NCBI GenBank assembly: GCA_003252455.1
Contig: QKED01000012.1
Coordinates: 124,001-188,000 of the forward strand
From: Gammaproteobacteria bacterium
Lineage (GTDB): Bacteria; Pseudomonadota; Gammaproteobacteria; Thiohalomonadales; Thiohalomonadaceae
DNA length: 64,000 bases
Direction of reading: 5' to 3'
The notes beneath the pieces were generated by a model. The model did no database searches. It had not been told where the DNA came from and saw only the letters and a list, made by a program, of their open reading frames with translations. Of this stretch, positions 31,974 to 40,711 are shown in pieces (the stretch's first letter is position 1; each line of letters opens with the position of its first letter). Position numbers and translations under genes: made by a program.

Positions 31974-32114
31974 TCAGTCGAGCAGACTGCGCGCACTCGG
32001 CAGGGCGAGGATCGAGATGATCACGGCGGCAAACAGCTCGGTGTTCGGGCCCGCATCCAATTTGTGGGTGATTACCAGCCAACCGATGACCAAGGCGAGG
32101 AGTAGGCGTTTCAT
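31974..32114 (-). CDS. Small single-pass membrane protein
   Basis: The 46-residue protein starts MKRLLLALVIGWLVITHKLD and continues GPNTELFAAVIISILALPSA, giving two hydrophobic segments (about residues 3-16 and 24-40). An AGGAG ribosome site lies 6 bases before the ATG. A GC hairpin follows the stop. It lies alone between divergent hrpB and the rtcB transcript. Function unknown; the size and ribosome site make it a likely real gene. Confidence 0.65.
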   Translation of the reverse strand: MKRLLLALVIGWLVITHKLDAGPNTELFAAVIISILALPSARSLLD

Positions 32115-32265
32115 TGCGGTCTCCTGTTTGTTGTCTCTGAAATAGTCTCTTGAGTCTCACTTTAGAAGATGACGGCCAGACGATGGATCGATGGGTTGGC
32201 AAACCCTCTGTGAGATTCGTCACAGCATTTACTATCTCCCCTCAATGCCATATAAATTGACATAA

Positions 32266-34785
32266 ATCACCCGTCCGCTGCCTATTTCGGCGCTGCTCGA
32301 CTCCATCGGAGAGGCCCTGGAGACAGGCAACAATCTGCTCCTCAAAGCACCGCCCGGTGCGGGCAAGACCACCCTAGTCCCGCTCGCCTTGCTCGACGCC
32401 CCCTGGCTCGCGCGCAAGCGCATCCTGATGTTGGAGCCGCGTCGCCTCGCCGCGCGTAACGCCGCCATGCATATGGCCGAATTACTCGGCGAGGCGGTGG
32501 GTGAGACGGTGGGTTACCGCGTACGCTTCGAGGCCAAGGTGGGCCCGAAGACGCGCATCGAGGTGCTCACCGAGGGACTACTGGCACGCCGACTCCAGGC
32601 GGACCCCGAGTTGAGTGGTGTCGGCCTCGTTATCTTCGATGAGTTTCACGAACGCCATCTGGAGTCGGACAAGGCCCTGGCCCTCTGCCTCGATAGCCAG
32701 GCGGCTCTGCGCGACGATCTGCGTCTTCTGGTGATGTCTGCCACCTTGGAGTTGCAGGGACTCGGGGACCTACTCGGCGCCCCGCTGCTGGAGAGCGAGG
32801 GGCGCGCTTGGCCCGTCACCACGCATCACCTGCCCCAGTGGCAGGAGGCCCCGCTCGGGGAGGCGGTGGCCAGAGGGGTGCTACACGCCCTAGGTGAGAC
32901 ACAGGAGGGTGATCTCCTCGCCTTTCTTCCCGGTGTGGGGGAGATCCGCGTAGCCGAGGGGTATCTACAGGGGCATCTGTCGGATGATGTCGTGGTCACT
33001 CCGCTCTATGGAGAGCTGCCGTTTGCCACCCAACAACACGCGATCCGTCCTGATCCACTGGGTCGGCGTAAGGTAGTGCTGACTACTGCCATCGCCGAGT
33101 CGAGTCTAACCATCGATGGGGTACGCGTCGTGGTCGATGGCGGCTACAGCCGCGTCCCCAGCTTCGACCCGCGTAGCGCCCTGACCCAGTTGCAGACAGT
33201 ACGTGTCACCCGCGCCGGGGCCGAGCAGCGGCGTGGGCGCGCCGGGCGTCTCGGCCCCGGGGTCTGCTACCGCCTCTGGGGCGAGGGGGTGGAGCGGGGT
33301 TTGGTGCCCCACCCAGAGCCCGAGATCGCCTCCGCCGACCTCGCCCCCCTGGCCCTCGACTTGGCCCAGTGGGGTGTTACCGACCCCCTGAGCCTTCGCT
33401 GGTTCACGCCGCCGCCACTTGCGCACTATGCCCAGGCGGTCGAACTACTCCAGGCGCTCGACGCCTTGGATCTTCGTGGGCGCATCACCGCCCATGGACG
33501 CGCCATGGCCGCGCTGCCGCTTCATCCGCGACTGGCACATATGCTGGTGCATGCCCGCGAGCGAGGAGAGGGGGCGCTCGCCTGCCTCCTCGCGGCCCTT
33601 ATCAGCGAGCGCTCGCCCCTGCCTCGTCAGCGGGGCGAGGCCAACGATGACCTGCACCAGGCCTTGGAGGCGTGCCTCACACCGAAGGCGGTGCGTGGCC
33701 CCGTCGATCGCAACGCCCTGCGACGCATCGAGCAGGCTGCACAGCAGTTTGCCCGCCTGCTCGACCTGCGCATGGCACCGCCGACCCACGCCGACCCGCA
33801 TGCCCTGGCCGAACTGCTGGCCCTCGCCTATCCCGATCGCGTCGCCCAGCGGCGCGATACCGCCGGACTCGGCTATCGCCTAGCCAATGGCAAGGGCGCA
33901 CTGTTGCACGAGGGGTCGGTGTGGCGTGGTGAGAGGTGGTTGGTGATCGCCGAACTGGGGGGCGGGGCCGGACGCGAACCCCTGATCCGCACTGCCCTGC
34001 CCATTGCACCTTCAGCGCTGGAGCGGTTGTTCGCCACGCACCTGGCATGGCGTCATGTCGTGGAGTGGCGGGGGGAACGCCTACTGGCCGAACGGCGGCT
34101 ACAGCTCGGCGCACTGGTGCTGTCGAGCGAACCGTTGCCGACGATACCCGCCGAGGCGCTGGCCGAGGCCTGGCTCACGCGCCTACGCCGTGACGGCTTG
34201 GGTCTGCTCGGCTGGGGTGAGGCGAGCACGGGTCTGCGTGAACGCGTACGCACCTTGCACCTAGCGCTGCCCGAACAGGCGTGGCCCGATTGGTCCGACG
34301 CGGCCCTGTTGGAGGGGTTGGAGCGGTGGCTGCTCCCGTGGCTCGATGGCGTGCGCAGCCTCGATCAGTTGGCACGCCTCGACCTGCATGCCATCTTCAG
34401 CGCTGAACTGGGCTGGGAGCGGCAACAACAGCTAGAGCGGCTCGCCCCGAGCCACTGGCCGGTGGCCAGTGGTTCACGCATCCGCATCGATTACAGCGGC
34501 GAGCGCCCTGTGTTGGCGGTGAAGCTCCAGGAGTTGTTCGGTACCACCGAGACACCGGCCATAGCCGACGGACGCCTGCCGCTTACCCTGCACCTCCTCT
34601 CCCCCGCACGCCGCCCCATTCAGGTGACACAAGACTTGGTGAGCTTCTGGGCCAACACCTATGCAGAGGTGAAGAAGGAGTTGAAGGGGCGTTACCCGAA
34701 GCACCCGTGGCCCGACGACCCGCTGACGGCGGTGGCGACGGCGAAGACCAAACGGGCGTTGGCCCGCGACCAGGGCGAGCGGTAG
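32266..34785 (+). CDS. hrpB: HrpB-type DEAH-box ATP-dependent helicase
   Basis: ATP-dependent RNA helicase of the HrpB family, about 839 residues if translation begins at 32266. Walker A is APPGAGKTT (residues 28-36), the DEAH-equivalent is FDEFHERH (near 125), followed by VMSATLE, the helicase C-terminal domain (QRRGRAGRLGPGVCYRLW) and the HrpB C-terminal domain. The start is anomalous. An in-frame TAA ends at 32265 and no ATG, GTG or TTG occurs before the P-loop. The first ordinary start (TTG 32389) would delete Walker A. Candidate starts are ATC 32266 (reading TRPLPISALL), CTG 32278 or ATT 32284. An ATG at 32245 is blocked by that TAA. Confidence 0.85.
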   Translation: MTRPLPISALLDSIGEALETGNNLLLKAPPGAGKTTLVPLALLDAPWLARKRILMLEPRRLAARNAAMHMAELLGEAVGETVGYRVRFEAKVGPKTRIEVLTEGLLARRLQADPELSGVGLVIFDEFHERHLESDKALALCLDSQAALRDDLRLLVMSATLELQGLGDLLGAPLLESEGRAWPVTTHHLPQWQEAPLGEAVARGVLHALGETQEGDLLAFLPGVGEIRVAEGYLQGHLSDDVVVTPLYGELPFATQQHAIRPDPLGRRKVVLTTAIAESSLTIDGVRVVVDGGYSRVPSFDPRSALTQLQTVRVTRAGAEQRRGRAGRLGPGVCYRLWGEGVERGLVPHPEPEIASADLAPLALDLAQWGVTDPLSLRWFTPPPLAHYAQAVELLQALDALDLRGRITAHGRAMAALPLHPRLAHMLVHARERGEGALACLLAALISERSPLPRQRGEANDDLHQALEACLTPKAVRGPVDRNALRRIEQAAQQFARLLDLRMAPPTHADPHALAELLALAYPDRVAQRRDTAGLGYRLANGKGALLHEGSVWRGERWLVIAELGGGAGREPLIRTALPIAPSALERLFATHLAWRHVVEWRGERLLAERRLQLGALVLSSEPLPTIPAEALAEAWLTRLRRDGLGLLGWGEASTGLRERVRTLHLALPEQAWPDWSDAALLEGLERWLLPWLDGVRSLDQLARLDLHAIFSAELGWERQQQLERLAPSHWPVASGSRIRIDYSGERPVLAVKLQELFGTTETPAIADGRLPLTLHLLSPARRPIQVTQDLVSFWANTYAEVKKELKGRYPKHPWPDDPLTAVATAKTKRALARDQGER

Positions 34786-34807
34786 TCGCCGCGTAGTGTT
34801 CGACGCC

Positions 34808-35320
34808 TCAGGCTATCAGGCGCTCTATCGTTCCGAGCACAAAGGCGGCGAACACCCCGGCAATCAGGTCATCGAGCATAATCCCGAGCCCCCCGTGCAC
34901 GCGCCTGTCGAACCAGCCGATAGGCCAGGGCTTCCAGATATCGAAGAGGCGAAACAGGGCGAAGCCGAGCAGTAGGTTGAGCCAGCTGAAGGGGATGAGG
35001 GCGAGGGTGACGAGCAGGCCGACGATCTCGTCCCAGACGATGCCGCCGTGGTCGTGCACGCCGAGGGCGCGGCTGGTGGTGTCGCAGAGCCAGACCCCGA
35101 CCAAGGCAAAGAGTAGGGTGAGGCCGAGGTAGGCGCTCAGTGGTAGCTGCAGCATGAGCAGGTAGACAGGGACCCCCGCCAGGGTGCCGAAGGTACCGGG
35201 GGCCTTGGGTGCGAGGCCGCTACCAAAACCGAAGGAGAGGAAGTGCACCGGGTGGAGCCAGAGATCGCGGGGCTGGCGACGCTCGGCTCTCTCAGGGGTC
35301 TCAGTGGCTGAAGTGGTCAA
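34808..35320 (-). CDS. pgpA: Phosphatidylglycerophosphatase A
   Basis: Inner-membrane phosphatase that makes phosphatidylglycerol from its phosphate. It has 170 residues from a TTG start preceded by GGAGG, overlapping thiL by 20 bp; the longer frame upstream lies inside thiL. Family motifs are HFLSFGFGSGLAPKAPGTFG, GVHDHGGIVWDEIVGLLVTL (catalytic Asp/Glu region) and RLFDIWKPWPIGWFDRRVHG with the C-terminal GIMLDDLIAGVFA. Four hydrophobic helices are visible. Gene order nusB-thiL-pgpA is the classical gammaproteobacterial arrangement. Confidence 0.93.
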   Translation of the reverse strand: MTTSATETPERAERRQPRDLWLHPVHFLSFGFGSGLAPKAPGTFGTLAGVPVYLLMLQLPLSAYLGLTLLFALVGVWLCDTTSRALGVHDHGGIVWDEIVGLLVTLALIPFSWLNLLLGFALFRLFDIWKPWPIGWFDRRVHGGLGIMLDDLIAGVFAAFVLGTIERLIA

Positions 35321-36281
35321 AGCTGCCTCCCTCGGCGCTGTGGATTTGGCCGTCTGCGCCACGTAGGCGAAGACCGGATTGCGGCTCAAGGGTACCGATG
35401 CGGTGGAGCGGGAGGCGCAAGCGCTCGGCGAGCCAGTGCACCTCCTCTTCGTTGCGGGGCGGCACACAAAAGAGGAGTTCGTAATCGTCGCCACCACGCA
35501 GCAGGGTCGTGCGCGCCGCCTCCACGCTGCCGGTGAGGGCGATGAGTTGGGTGGAGAGGGGGAGTGCCTCCAGCTCCAGCGTCGCGCCGCAGTGACTCTG
35601 TTCGAGGATATGCCCGAGGTCGCCGTGCAGCCCGTCGGAGAGGTCGATGGCTGCGCTCGCCACCCCGCGCAGGGCGTGGCCGAGGCCGACCCGAGGGGTC
35701 GGGTAGTCGAGGCGTGCGCTGCAGTGGGTCAGGGCACTGCCCGCGCCGCCGCGCTCGCCGCGTAGACGATGGGGCAGGGCGGCGGCGGCCTCGCCGGGCC
35801 AGCCGCTCACGTAGAGGGCGTCGCCGGGGCGGGCGCGGTCGCGGCGCAGCGCGGCACCTAGCTCGACGAAGCCGTGGACCTGAACACTGATGGCCAAGGG
35901 GCCACGCACCGTGTCACCCCCCACGAGCGCTACCTCGTGCTGTTCGGCCAGTGCGGCGAAGCCTTTGGCGAACCCCTCCAGCCAGTGGTCATCGACCTCG
36001 GGCAGGCTGAGGCCGAGGGTGACCCAGGCGGGTTCGGCGCCCATGGCGGCGAGGTCGCTGAGGTTGACCGCAAGGGCTTTGTGTCCGACGGCGTGGGCAG
36101 GGGTGTCGTGCGGGAAGTGGCGCCCGGCGAGGAGCAGGTCCATAGAGACGGCCAACTGCTGGCCGGGGGGCGGGGTGAGCAGGGCACAGTCGTCGCCTAC
36201 CCCCAGGGTCACGTCACGCCGTGCCGCGCCGAGGCGGGCGAAGTGGCGTTGGATGAGGGCGAACTCGGGTGACTGTGCCAT
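35301..36281 (-). CDS. thiL: Thiamine-monophosphate kinase
   Basis: Phosphorylates thiamine monophosphate to the active diphosphate. The 326-residue product is normal in length. Motifs include LGVGDDCALL (Mg/ATP site), VSMDLLLAGRHF, LAVNLSDLAAMGAEP, VGGDTVRGPLAI and AAIDLSDGLHGDL. It lies 14 bp after nusB and overlaps pgpA. No thiamine riboswitch is seen, as expected inside an operon. Confidence 0.95.
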   Translation of the reverse strand: MAQSPEFALIQRHFARLGAARRDVTLGVGDDCALLTPPPGQQLAVSMDLLLAGRHFPHDTPAHAVGHKALAVNLSDLAAMGAEPAWVTLGLSLPEVDDHWLEGFAKGFAALAEQHEVALVGGDTVRGPLAISVQVHGFVELGAALRRDRARPGDALYVSGWPGEAAAALPHRLRGERGGAGSALTHCSARLDYPTPRVGLGHALRGVASAAIDLSDGLHGDLGHILEQSHCGATLELEALPLSTQLIALTGSVEAARTTLLRGGDDYELLFCVPPRNEEEVHWLAERLRLPLHRIGTLEPQSGLRLRGADGQIHSAEGGSFDHFSH

Positions 36282-36295
36282 GCACCGAGGGCGTC

Positions 36296-37045
36296 TCAGC
36301 CCTCGTGGTCCTTACGCGGCGGACGTGCGGGGCGTTCGCCGCGGGCGTCGGACTTGCCGTCCTTGTGTGGCCCCTTGCTGTGGGGGCGGGCCCCCTGCGG
36401 ACGCGGGCCGCCCTTGTGCTCGCCCTCGCGCCCCTGTGGGCGGTTGGCGTTGCCACGGCGCGGGTCCTTGCTCGTCTTCGGGCGCTCGTCGCGCTCACGC
36501 TCACCCTCGGCACGCTCGGGCTTGGGCTCCGCTGTGCGGGTGGTGATGGTGGCGGCGCGTTTGGTCTTTACCGTGACCTTGGGGGCGGGTTTGCTGCTTG
36601 GGCGGGTGCCGCGCGGGCGCTGGTCGGTGCCCACCTCGCTGGCGCGGGCGCGGGCGGCGACCTTGTCGAGCAGACCGTTGATGAAGCGATGGCCCTGTTC
36701 GGCGCCGAAGCGCTTGGCCAACTCCACCGCCTCGTTGATCACCACGCGATAGGGGATGTCGAGACGCGTCTGCAGCTCATAGCTGCCGATCCAGAGGATC
36801 GCCAGCTCCACCGGGTCGACCTGGTCGACCGGACGATCGAGCAGGTCGGCAAAGAGCTGCTCCAGGGCGGTGCGCTGTGCCGGGATGGTGAACAGCAGCT
36901 CGTGGAAGTAGTCATGGTCGGCCTTCTCCATGTCCTGCTCGGTGAGGTAGTACTGCTCGATATCGATCAGGTCCTGCTGGGCGATCTGCCAGCTGTAGAG
37001 TGCCTGAAGGGCGCGGATACGCGCCTGGGTGCGGGCCCGACTCAT
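36296..37045 (-). CDS. nusB: NusB antitermination factor with long basic C-terminal tail
   Basis: NusB binds boxA RNA with S10 (NusE) in rRNA antitermination. Residues 1-142 are the complete helical NusB domain (ARIRALQALYSWQIAQQDLI, LAILWIGSYELQTR, PYRVVINEAVELAKRFG). NusB usually ends here (about 140-150 residues). This protein continues for about 105 residues of Lys/Arg/Pro/Gly/Glu-rich low-complexity sequence (for example KDPRRGNANRPQGREGE), probably disordered and RNA-binding. It is placed between ribH and thiL as usual. The tail is in frame and ends at the normal operon spacing, so it looks genuine. Confidence 0.93.
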   Translation of the reverse strand: MSRARTQARIRALQALYSWQIAQQDLIDIEQYYLTEQDMEKADHDYFHELLFTIPAQRTALEQLFADLLDRPVDQVDPVELAILWIGSYELQTRLDIPYRVVINEAVELAKRFGAEQGHRFINGLLDKVAARARASEVGTDQRPRGTRPSSKPAPKVTVKTKRAATITTRTAEPKPERAEGERERDERPKTSKDPRRGNANRPQGREGEHKGGPRPQGARPHSKGPHKDGKSDARGERPARPPRKDHEG

Positions 37046-37078
37046 GGACGCTTGTTCTCCCCTGTGGGTGGGCGGTGG

Positions 37079-37555
37079 TTAGTGTTCGAGGGTGGCCAGC
37101 AGGTTGACCATCTCGATGGCGGTGACTGCCGCCTCGCCCCCCTTGTTGCCCATCTTGGTGCCGGCGCGCTCGATGGCCTGCTCGATGCTGTCGACGGTGA
37201 GCACACCGAAGGCGACCGGGATGTCGTTGTCCATGGAGACGGCGGCGAGGCCCTTGGTGCACTCACCGGCGACATAGTCGAAGTGCGGGGTACCACCGCG
37301 GATCACCGCACCGAGGGCGATGATGGCGTCGTAGCGACCGCTGCTGGCCATACGCTGGGCGGCCAGGGGCAGCTCGAAGGCGCCGGGTACACGGACGATC
37401 TCCATGTCGGCCTCTTCGCAACCGTGGCGCTTGAGGGTGTCGATGCAGCCGTCGACCAGGCTCTCGACGATGTAGCTGTTGAAGCGGGCGACGACGATGC
37501 CGAAGCGTGCTCCGGTCACCTGCAGGTGACCCTCGAAGGTCTTGATCTCGGACAT
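37079..37555 (-). CDS. ribH: 6,7-dimethyl-8-ribityllumazine synthase
   Basis: Penultimate enzyme of riboflavin synthesis, joining the pyrimidine with dihydroxybutanone phosphate. It has 158 residues from [19 protein letters not shown]; seven extra upstream codons are open but the ribosome site (GGAGAG) favours this ATG. Motifs include [31 protein letters not shown] and [20 protein letters not shown] with the C-terminal KGGEAA. It is separated from ribBA by a MITE-like insertion. Confidence 0.95.
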   Translation of the reverse strand: MSEIKTFEGHLQVTGARFGIVVARFNSYIVESLVDGCIDTLKRHGCEEADMEIVRVPGAFELPLAAQRMASSGRYDAIIALGAVIRGGTPHFDYVAGECTKGLAAVSMDNDIPVAFGVLTVDSIEQAIERAGTKMGNKGGEAAVTAIEMVNLLATLEH

Positions 37556-37582
37556 GCTGGACTCTCCTTCAGTCAAAATTCA

Positions 37583-37731
37583 TTGGCCACGGAGGCACGG
37601 CGGAGACAGAGTTTTCCTGGGAGAAAACCGTGCCGGTCACCGCACGCTCCATCTATTATTCTTTCGAGCAGTTTGTGTCTGCCCCGAACGCAATCCTTCG
37701 GACTCTCCGTGTCCTGCGTGCCTCCGTGGCG
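37583..37731. repeat. MITE-like inverted-repeat element, copy 1
   Basis: Left arm begins TTGGCCACGGAGGCACGG; right arm ends with CCTGCGTGCCTCCGTGGC, its inverted match with small changes. About 150 bp, no coding capacity. It interrupts the rib operon between ribBA and ribH. Related copies lie at 42605 and 47738; only the arms are conserved. Confidence 0.75.
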
Positions 37732-37741
37732 CATTGGGGTG

Positions 37742-38851
37742 TTACCCCTCGACGTACTCCACCACGTCCAGCCCGAAGCCGGAGAGGGCGTGCATCTTCT
37801 TCGGCGCGCTGAGTACACGCATGTGGCGCACGCCGAGGTCGAGGAGGATCTGCGCGCCGATACCATAGGTGCGCAGGTCTTCGACCTTCTGCTGTTTGGG
37901 CAGCACTATACCCTGATCGAGCACCTCGTAGTCGAGGATCTGGCGCAGTAGGGTGTCGGCGTCCTCGCGTGAGCGCAGGATGACGATGACCCCCTTGCCC
38001 TCCTGGTTGATGCGCGCCATGGTGTCGCGCAGCGGCCAGCCGCAGTCGCCACGCAGGTTGCTGAACAGATCGCACAGGGTGTGCTCCAGATGCACACGCA
38101 CCAGGGCCGGTTCGCCATCGCCGATCTCGCCCATGACCAGTGCCATGTGCACCTCGTGGCCGATCTGGTCACGGTAGGCGATGAGCTTGAAGTCGCCCTC
38201 GTGGGTCGGCATGTGGCACTCGCCGACACGCTCGATGGTCGGCTCGTTCTTCAGGCGGTAGTTGATGAGGTCGGCCACGGTACCGATCTTCAGGCCATGC
38301 TCTTTGGCGAACACTTCGAGGTCGGGGCGGCGCGCCATGCTGCCGTCTTCGTTGAGGATCTCGACGATCACCGCGGCGGGCTCGTGGTCGGCCAGACGCG
38401 CCAGGTCACAACCCGCCTCGGTGTGGCCGGCGCGGGTCAACACACCACCGGGCTGGGCCATCAGCGGGAAGATGTGTCCGGGTTGGACGATATCCTTGGG
38501 CCCGGCGTTGGGCGCCACTGCAGCGCGTACGGTGACGGCGCGGTCGTAGGCGGAGATGCCGGTGGTCACCCCTTCGGCGGCCTCGATGGAGAGGGTGAAG
38601 TTGGTGCCGTGTTTGTCGTTGGTGTCACTCACCATCAGCGGCAGCTTGAGCTGCTTGCAGCGCTGCTGGGTGAGGGTGAGGCAGATGAGACCACGGCCAA
38701 ACTTGGCCATGAAGTTGATGTCTTCGGGACGCACCATGGAGGCGGCCATGATCAGGTCACCCTCGTTCTCGCGGTCCTCGTCGTCCATCAGGATGACCAT
38801 CTTTCCTTGACGGATATCCTCGATAATCTCTTCGATCGTGTTGAGTTCCAT
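37742..38851 (-). CDS. ribBA: RibBA-type protein: DHBP synthase with degenerate GTP cyclohydrolase II domain
   Basis: Residues 1-200 are 3,4-dihydroxy-2-butanone-4-phosphate synthase (MVILMDDEDRENEGDLIMAA with the acidic metal site, and TRAGHTEAGCDLARLA). Residues 205-365 resemble GTP cyclohydrolase II, but the zinc site is damaged. The family pattern SECLTGD...LRCDCG reads LEHTLCDLFSNLRGDCG here, so two of the three zinc cysteines are missing. The RibB half should work; a separate RibA is probably needed elsewhere. Such RibA-like tails are common in proteobacterial ribBA genes. It starts 65 bp after ribE. Confidence 0.93.
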   Translation of the reverse strand: MELNTIEEIIEDIRQGKMVILMDDEDRENEGDLIMAASMVRPEDINFMAKFGRGLICLTLTQQRCKQLKLPLMVSDTNDKHGTNFTLSIEAAEGVTTGISAYDRAVTVRAAVAPNAGPKDIVQPGHIFPLMAQPGGVLTRAGHTEAGCDLARLADHEPAAVIVEILNEDGSMARRPDLEVFAKEHGLKIGTVADLINYRLKNEPTIERVGECHMPTHEGDFKLIAYRDQIGHEVHMALVMGEIGDGEPALVRVHLEHTLCDLFSNLRGDCGWPLRDTMARINQEGKGVIVILRSREDADTLLRQILDYEVLDQGIVLPKQQKVEDLRTYGIGAQILLDLGVRHMRVLSAPKKMHALSGFGLDVVEYVEG

Positions 38852-38916
38852 AGATTTCCCGGGTCGTTCGTAGCTGGGGCGCTCTGTGTCGCCTTGGGGT
38901 TGGTGCGGGTGTGGCG

Positions 38917-39582
38917 CTAGCGCATGAAGCCGCTGCGCGCCAGGAGGCCGAGGGTCAGACCCCCGTCCTGTGGTGCGGACTCGGCGGCCTGTTCGCCGAG
39001 CATCAGACGTTCGAGATAGCGTGCCAACACGTCCACTTCAAGGTTGACCTGCACGCCGGAGGCGAGGGCGTCGAGGGTGGTCTCTTGCAGGGTGTGCGGG
39101 ACGATGTTGAGGCTAAAGACGTTCCCCTCCACGGCGTTCACCGTGAGGCTGACGCCGTTGACGGTGATCGAGCCCTTGTGCGCGATGTACTTGGCCAGCC
39201 CCTTGGGCGCGGCGATGCGAAAGAAGATCGAGCGCCCGTCGTTGCGCCGCTCCAGACACTCGCCGATGCCGTCCACATGGCCGCTGACCAGATGGCCGCC
39301 GAGACGGGTGGTCGGCGTGAGCGCCTTCTCCAGGTTCACGCGGCTGCCTGGCTTGAGCTTGCCGAGCAGGGTGTGGCGTAGCGTCTCGCCGGAGACGTCG
39401 GCCCAGAAGCCATCCCCCGGCAGCTCGGTGGCGGTGAGGCAGACGCCGTTCACCGCGATGCTGTCGCCGAGCTTGACGTCGCCAAGGTCGAGCGCGCCGC
39501 TACGGATGCGCAGGCGCATGTCCTCGCCCTTGGGCTGCATAGCAGCGATGGTGCCGACCGCCTCGATGATGCCGGTGAACAA
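38917..39582 (-). CDS. ribE: Riboflavin synthase alpha chain
   Basis: Converts two lumazines to riboflavin and a pyrimidine. The 221-residue protein has two lumazine-binding repeats: MFTGIIEAVGTIAAMQPKGE with SIAVNGVCLTATEL in the first, and GHVDGIGECLERRNDGRSIF with GSITVNGVSLTVNAVEGNVF in the second. Normal length. It starts 2 bp after ribD. No FMN riboswitch is found in front of any gene of this operon. Confidence 0.95.
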   Translation of the reverse strand: MFTGIIEAVGTIAAMQPKGEDMRLRIRSGALDLGDVKLGDSIAVNGVCLTATELPGDGFWADVSGETLRHTLLGKLKPGSRVNLEKALTPTTRLGGHLVSGHVDGIGECLERRNDGRSIFFRIAAPKGLAKYIAHKGSITVNGVSLTVNAVEGNVFSLNIVPHTLQETTLDALASGVQVNLEVDVLARYLERLMLGEQAAESAPQDGGLTLGLLARSGFMR

Positions 39583-39584
39583 GG

Positions 39585-40709
39585 TTAACCCTCCTTCGGC
39601 GCCACGCGGGCGGTGATGCGAAAGTCGCGGCCCACGGGGCGGATCTCGTCGATGGTCAGGTCGATGGCCTGCTGCATGCCGGTGATCTCCGGTAGGTGGA
39701 ACAGGCCACGGGCGCCGTCGCCCATCAGCTTAGGGGCCATGTAGAGGATCAGCTCGTCGACCAGACCATCGGCCAGGGCCGAACCGCTCAGGGTCGCGCC
39801 GGTCTCGATCAGCACCTCGTTCACCTCGCGGGTGGCGAGCAGCAGCAGCAGGGCGTCGAGGTCGACCCGGTCCGGCCCCTGGGGCAGATGGACCACCTCG
39901 GCGCCCTTGGCGGTGAGCGCCTCGGCGTCTTCGCTGTCGTGGCTGGCCGTGGCGATGAGCACCTTGCCGGGGCCTTGCAGGATGCTTGCGTCGAGCGGTG
40001 TGCTCAGGCGTGGGTCGAGCACCACGCGCAGCGGTGGTGGTGGCTCGACGCCGTTTTCACCCAGCCCTTCGAGGCGCACGGTGAGGTTGGGGTCGTCGGC
40101 CAGCACGGTGCCGATGCCGGTGATGATGGCACCGGAGCGGGCGCGCAGGCGCTGCACGTCCTCGCGCGCGGCGGGGCCGGTGATCCACTTGCTTTCGCCG
40201 TTGGCCATGGCGGTGCGTCCATCGACACTCATGGCCAGCTTGCAACGCACGTAGGGGCGCTTGGCGCGCATGCGGCGCACGAAGCCGATGTTGAGTGCCT
40301 CGGCCTCGGCCTCTAAGAGACCACTGGCCACCTCGACCCCCGCCTCCTTGAGGCGCTTGAGGCCGTTGCCGGAGACGCGCGGGTTGGGGTCGACCATCGC
40401 CGCCACCACGCGCGCCACCCCGGCCTCGATCAGCGCCTCGGCGCAGGGCGGTGTGCGCCCGTGGTGGCTGCACGGCTCCAGGGTGACGTAGGCGGTGGCA
40501 CCGTAGGCGCGCTCGCCCGCCTCGGCCAGGGCACCCACCTCGGCGTGCGGGCCACCGGCGAAGGCGTGCCAGCCCTCGCCGACCACCTCGTCGCCGTGCA
40601 CGATGACGCAGCCGACGCGTGGATTGGGCGCGGTGGTGTAGAGGCCGCGCCGCGCCAGTTGCAGGGCGCGACACATGTATTCACGGTCTTGCACACTGAA
40701 GGTGGTCAT
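39585..40709 (-). CDS. ribD: Bifunctional riboflavin deaminase/reductase
   Basis: Deaminates and then reduces the pyrimidine intermediate of riboflavin synthesis. It has 374 residues from MTTFSVQDREYMCRALQLAR. The N-terminal deaminase zinc site is HAEVGAL with PCSHHGRTPPC; the C-terminal reductase domain (about 150-370) has KLAMSVDGRTAMANGESKWI and ETGATLSGSALADGLVDELI. A longer upstream frame lies inside nrdR. It follows nrdR by 2 bp. Confidence 0.95.
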   Translation of the reverse strand: MTTFSVQDREYMCRALQLARRGLYTTAPNPRVGCVIVHGDEVVGEGWHAFAGGPHAEVGALAEAGERAYGATAYVTLEPCSHHGRTPPCAEALIEAGVARVVAAMVDPNPRVSGNGLKRLKEAGVEVASGLLEAEAEALNIGFVRRMRAKRPYVRCKLAMSVDGRTAMANGESKWITGPAAREDVQRLRARSGAIITGIGTVLADDPNLTVRLEGLGENGVEPPPPLRVVLDPRLSTPLDASILQGPGKVLIATASHDSEDAEALTAKGAEVVHLPQGPDRVDLDALLLLLATREVNEVLIETGATLSGSALADGLVDELILYMAPKLMGDGARGLFHLPEITGMQQAIDLTIDEIRPVGRDFRITARVAPKEG

Positions 40710-40711
40710 GT

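Noticed and set aside
38852-38916. A possible FMN riboswitch in the riboflavin operon
   Set aside because: Gaps between rib genes are far too short and the conserved RFN-element sequences are not present.
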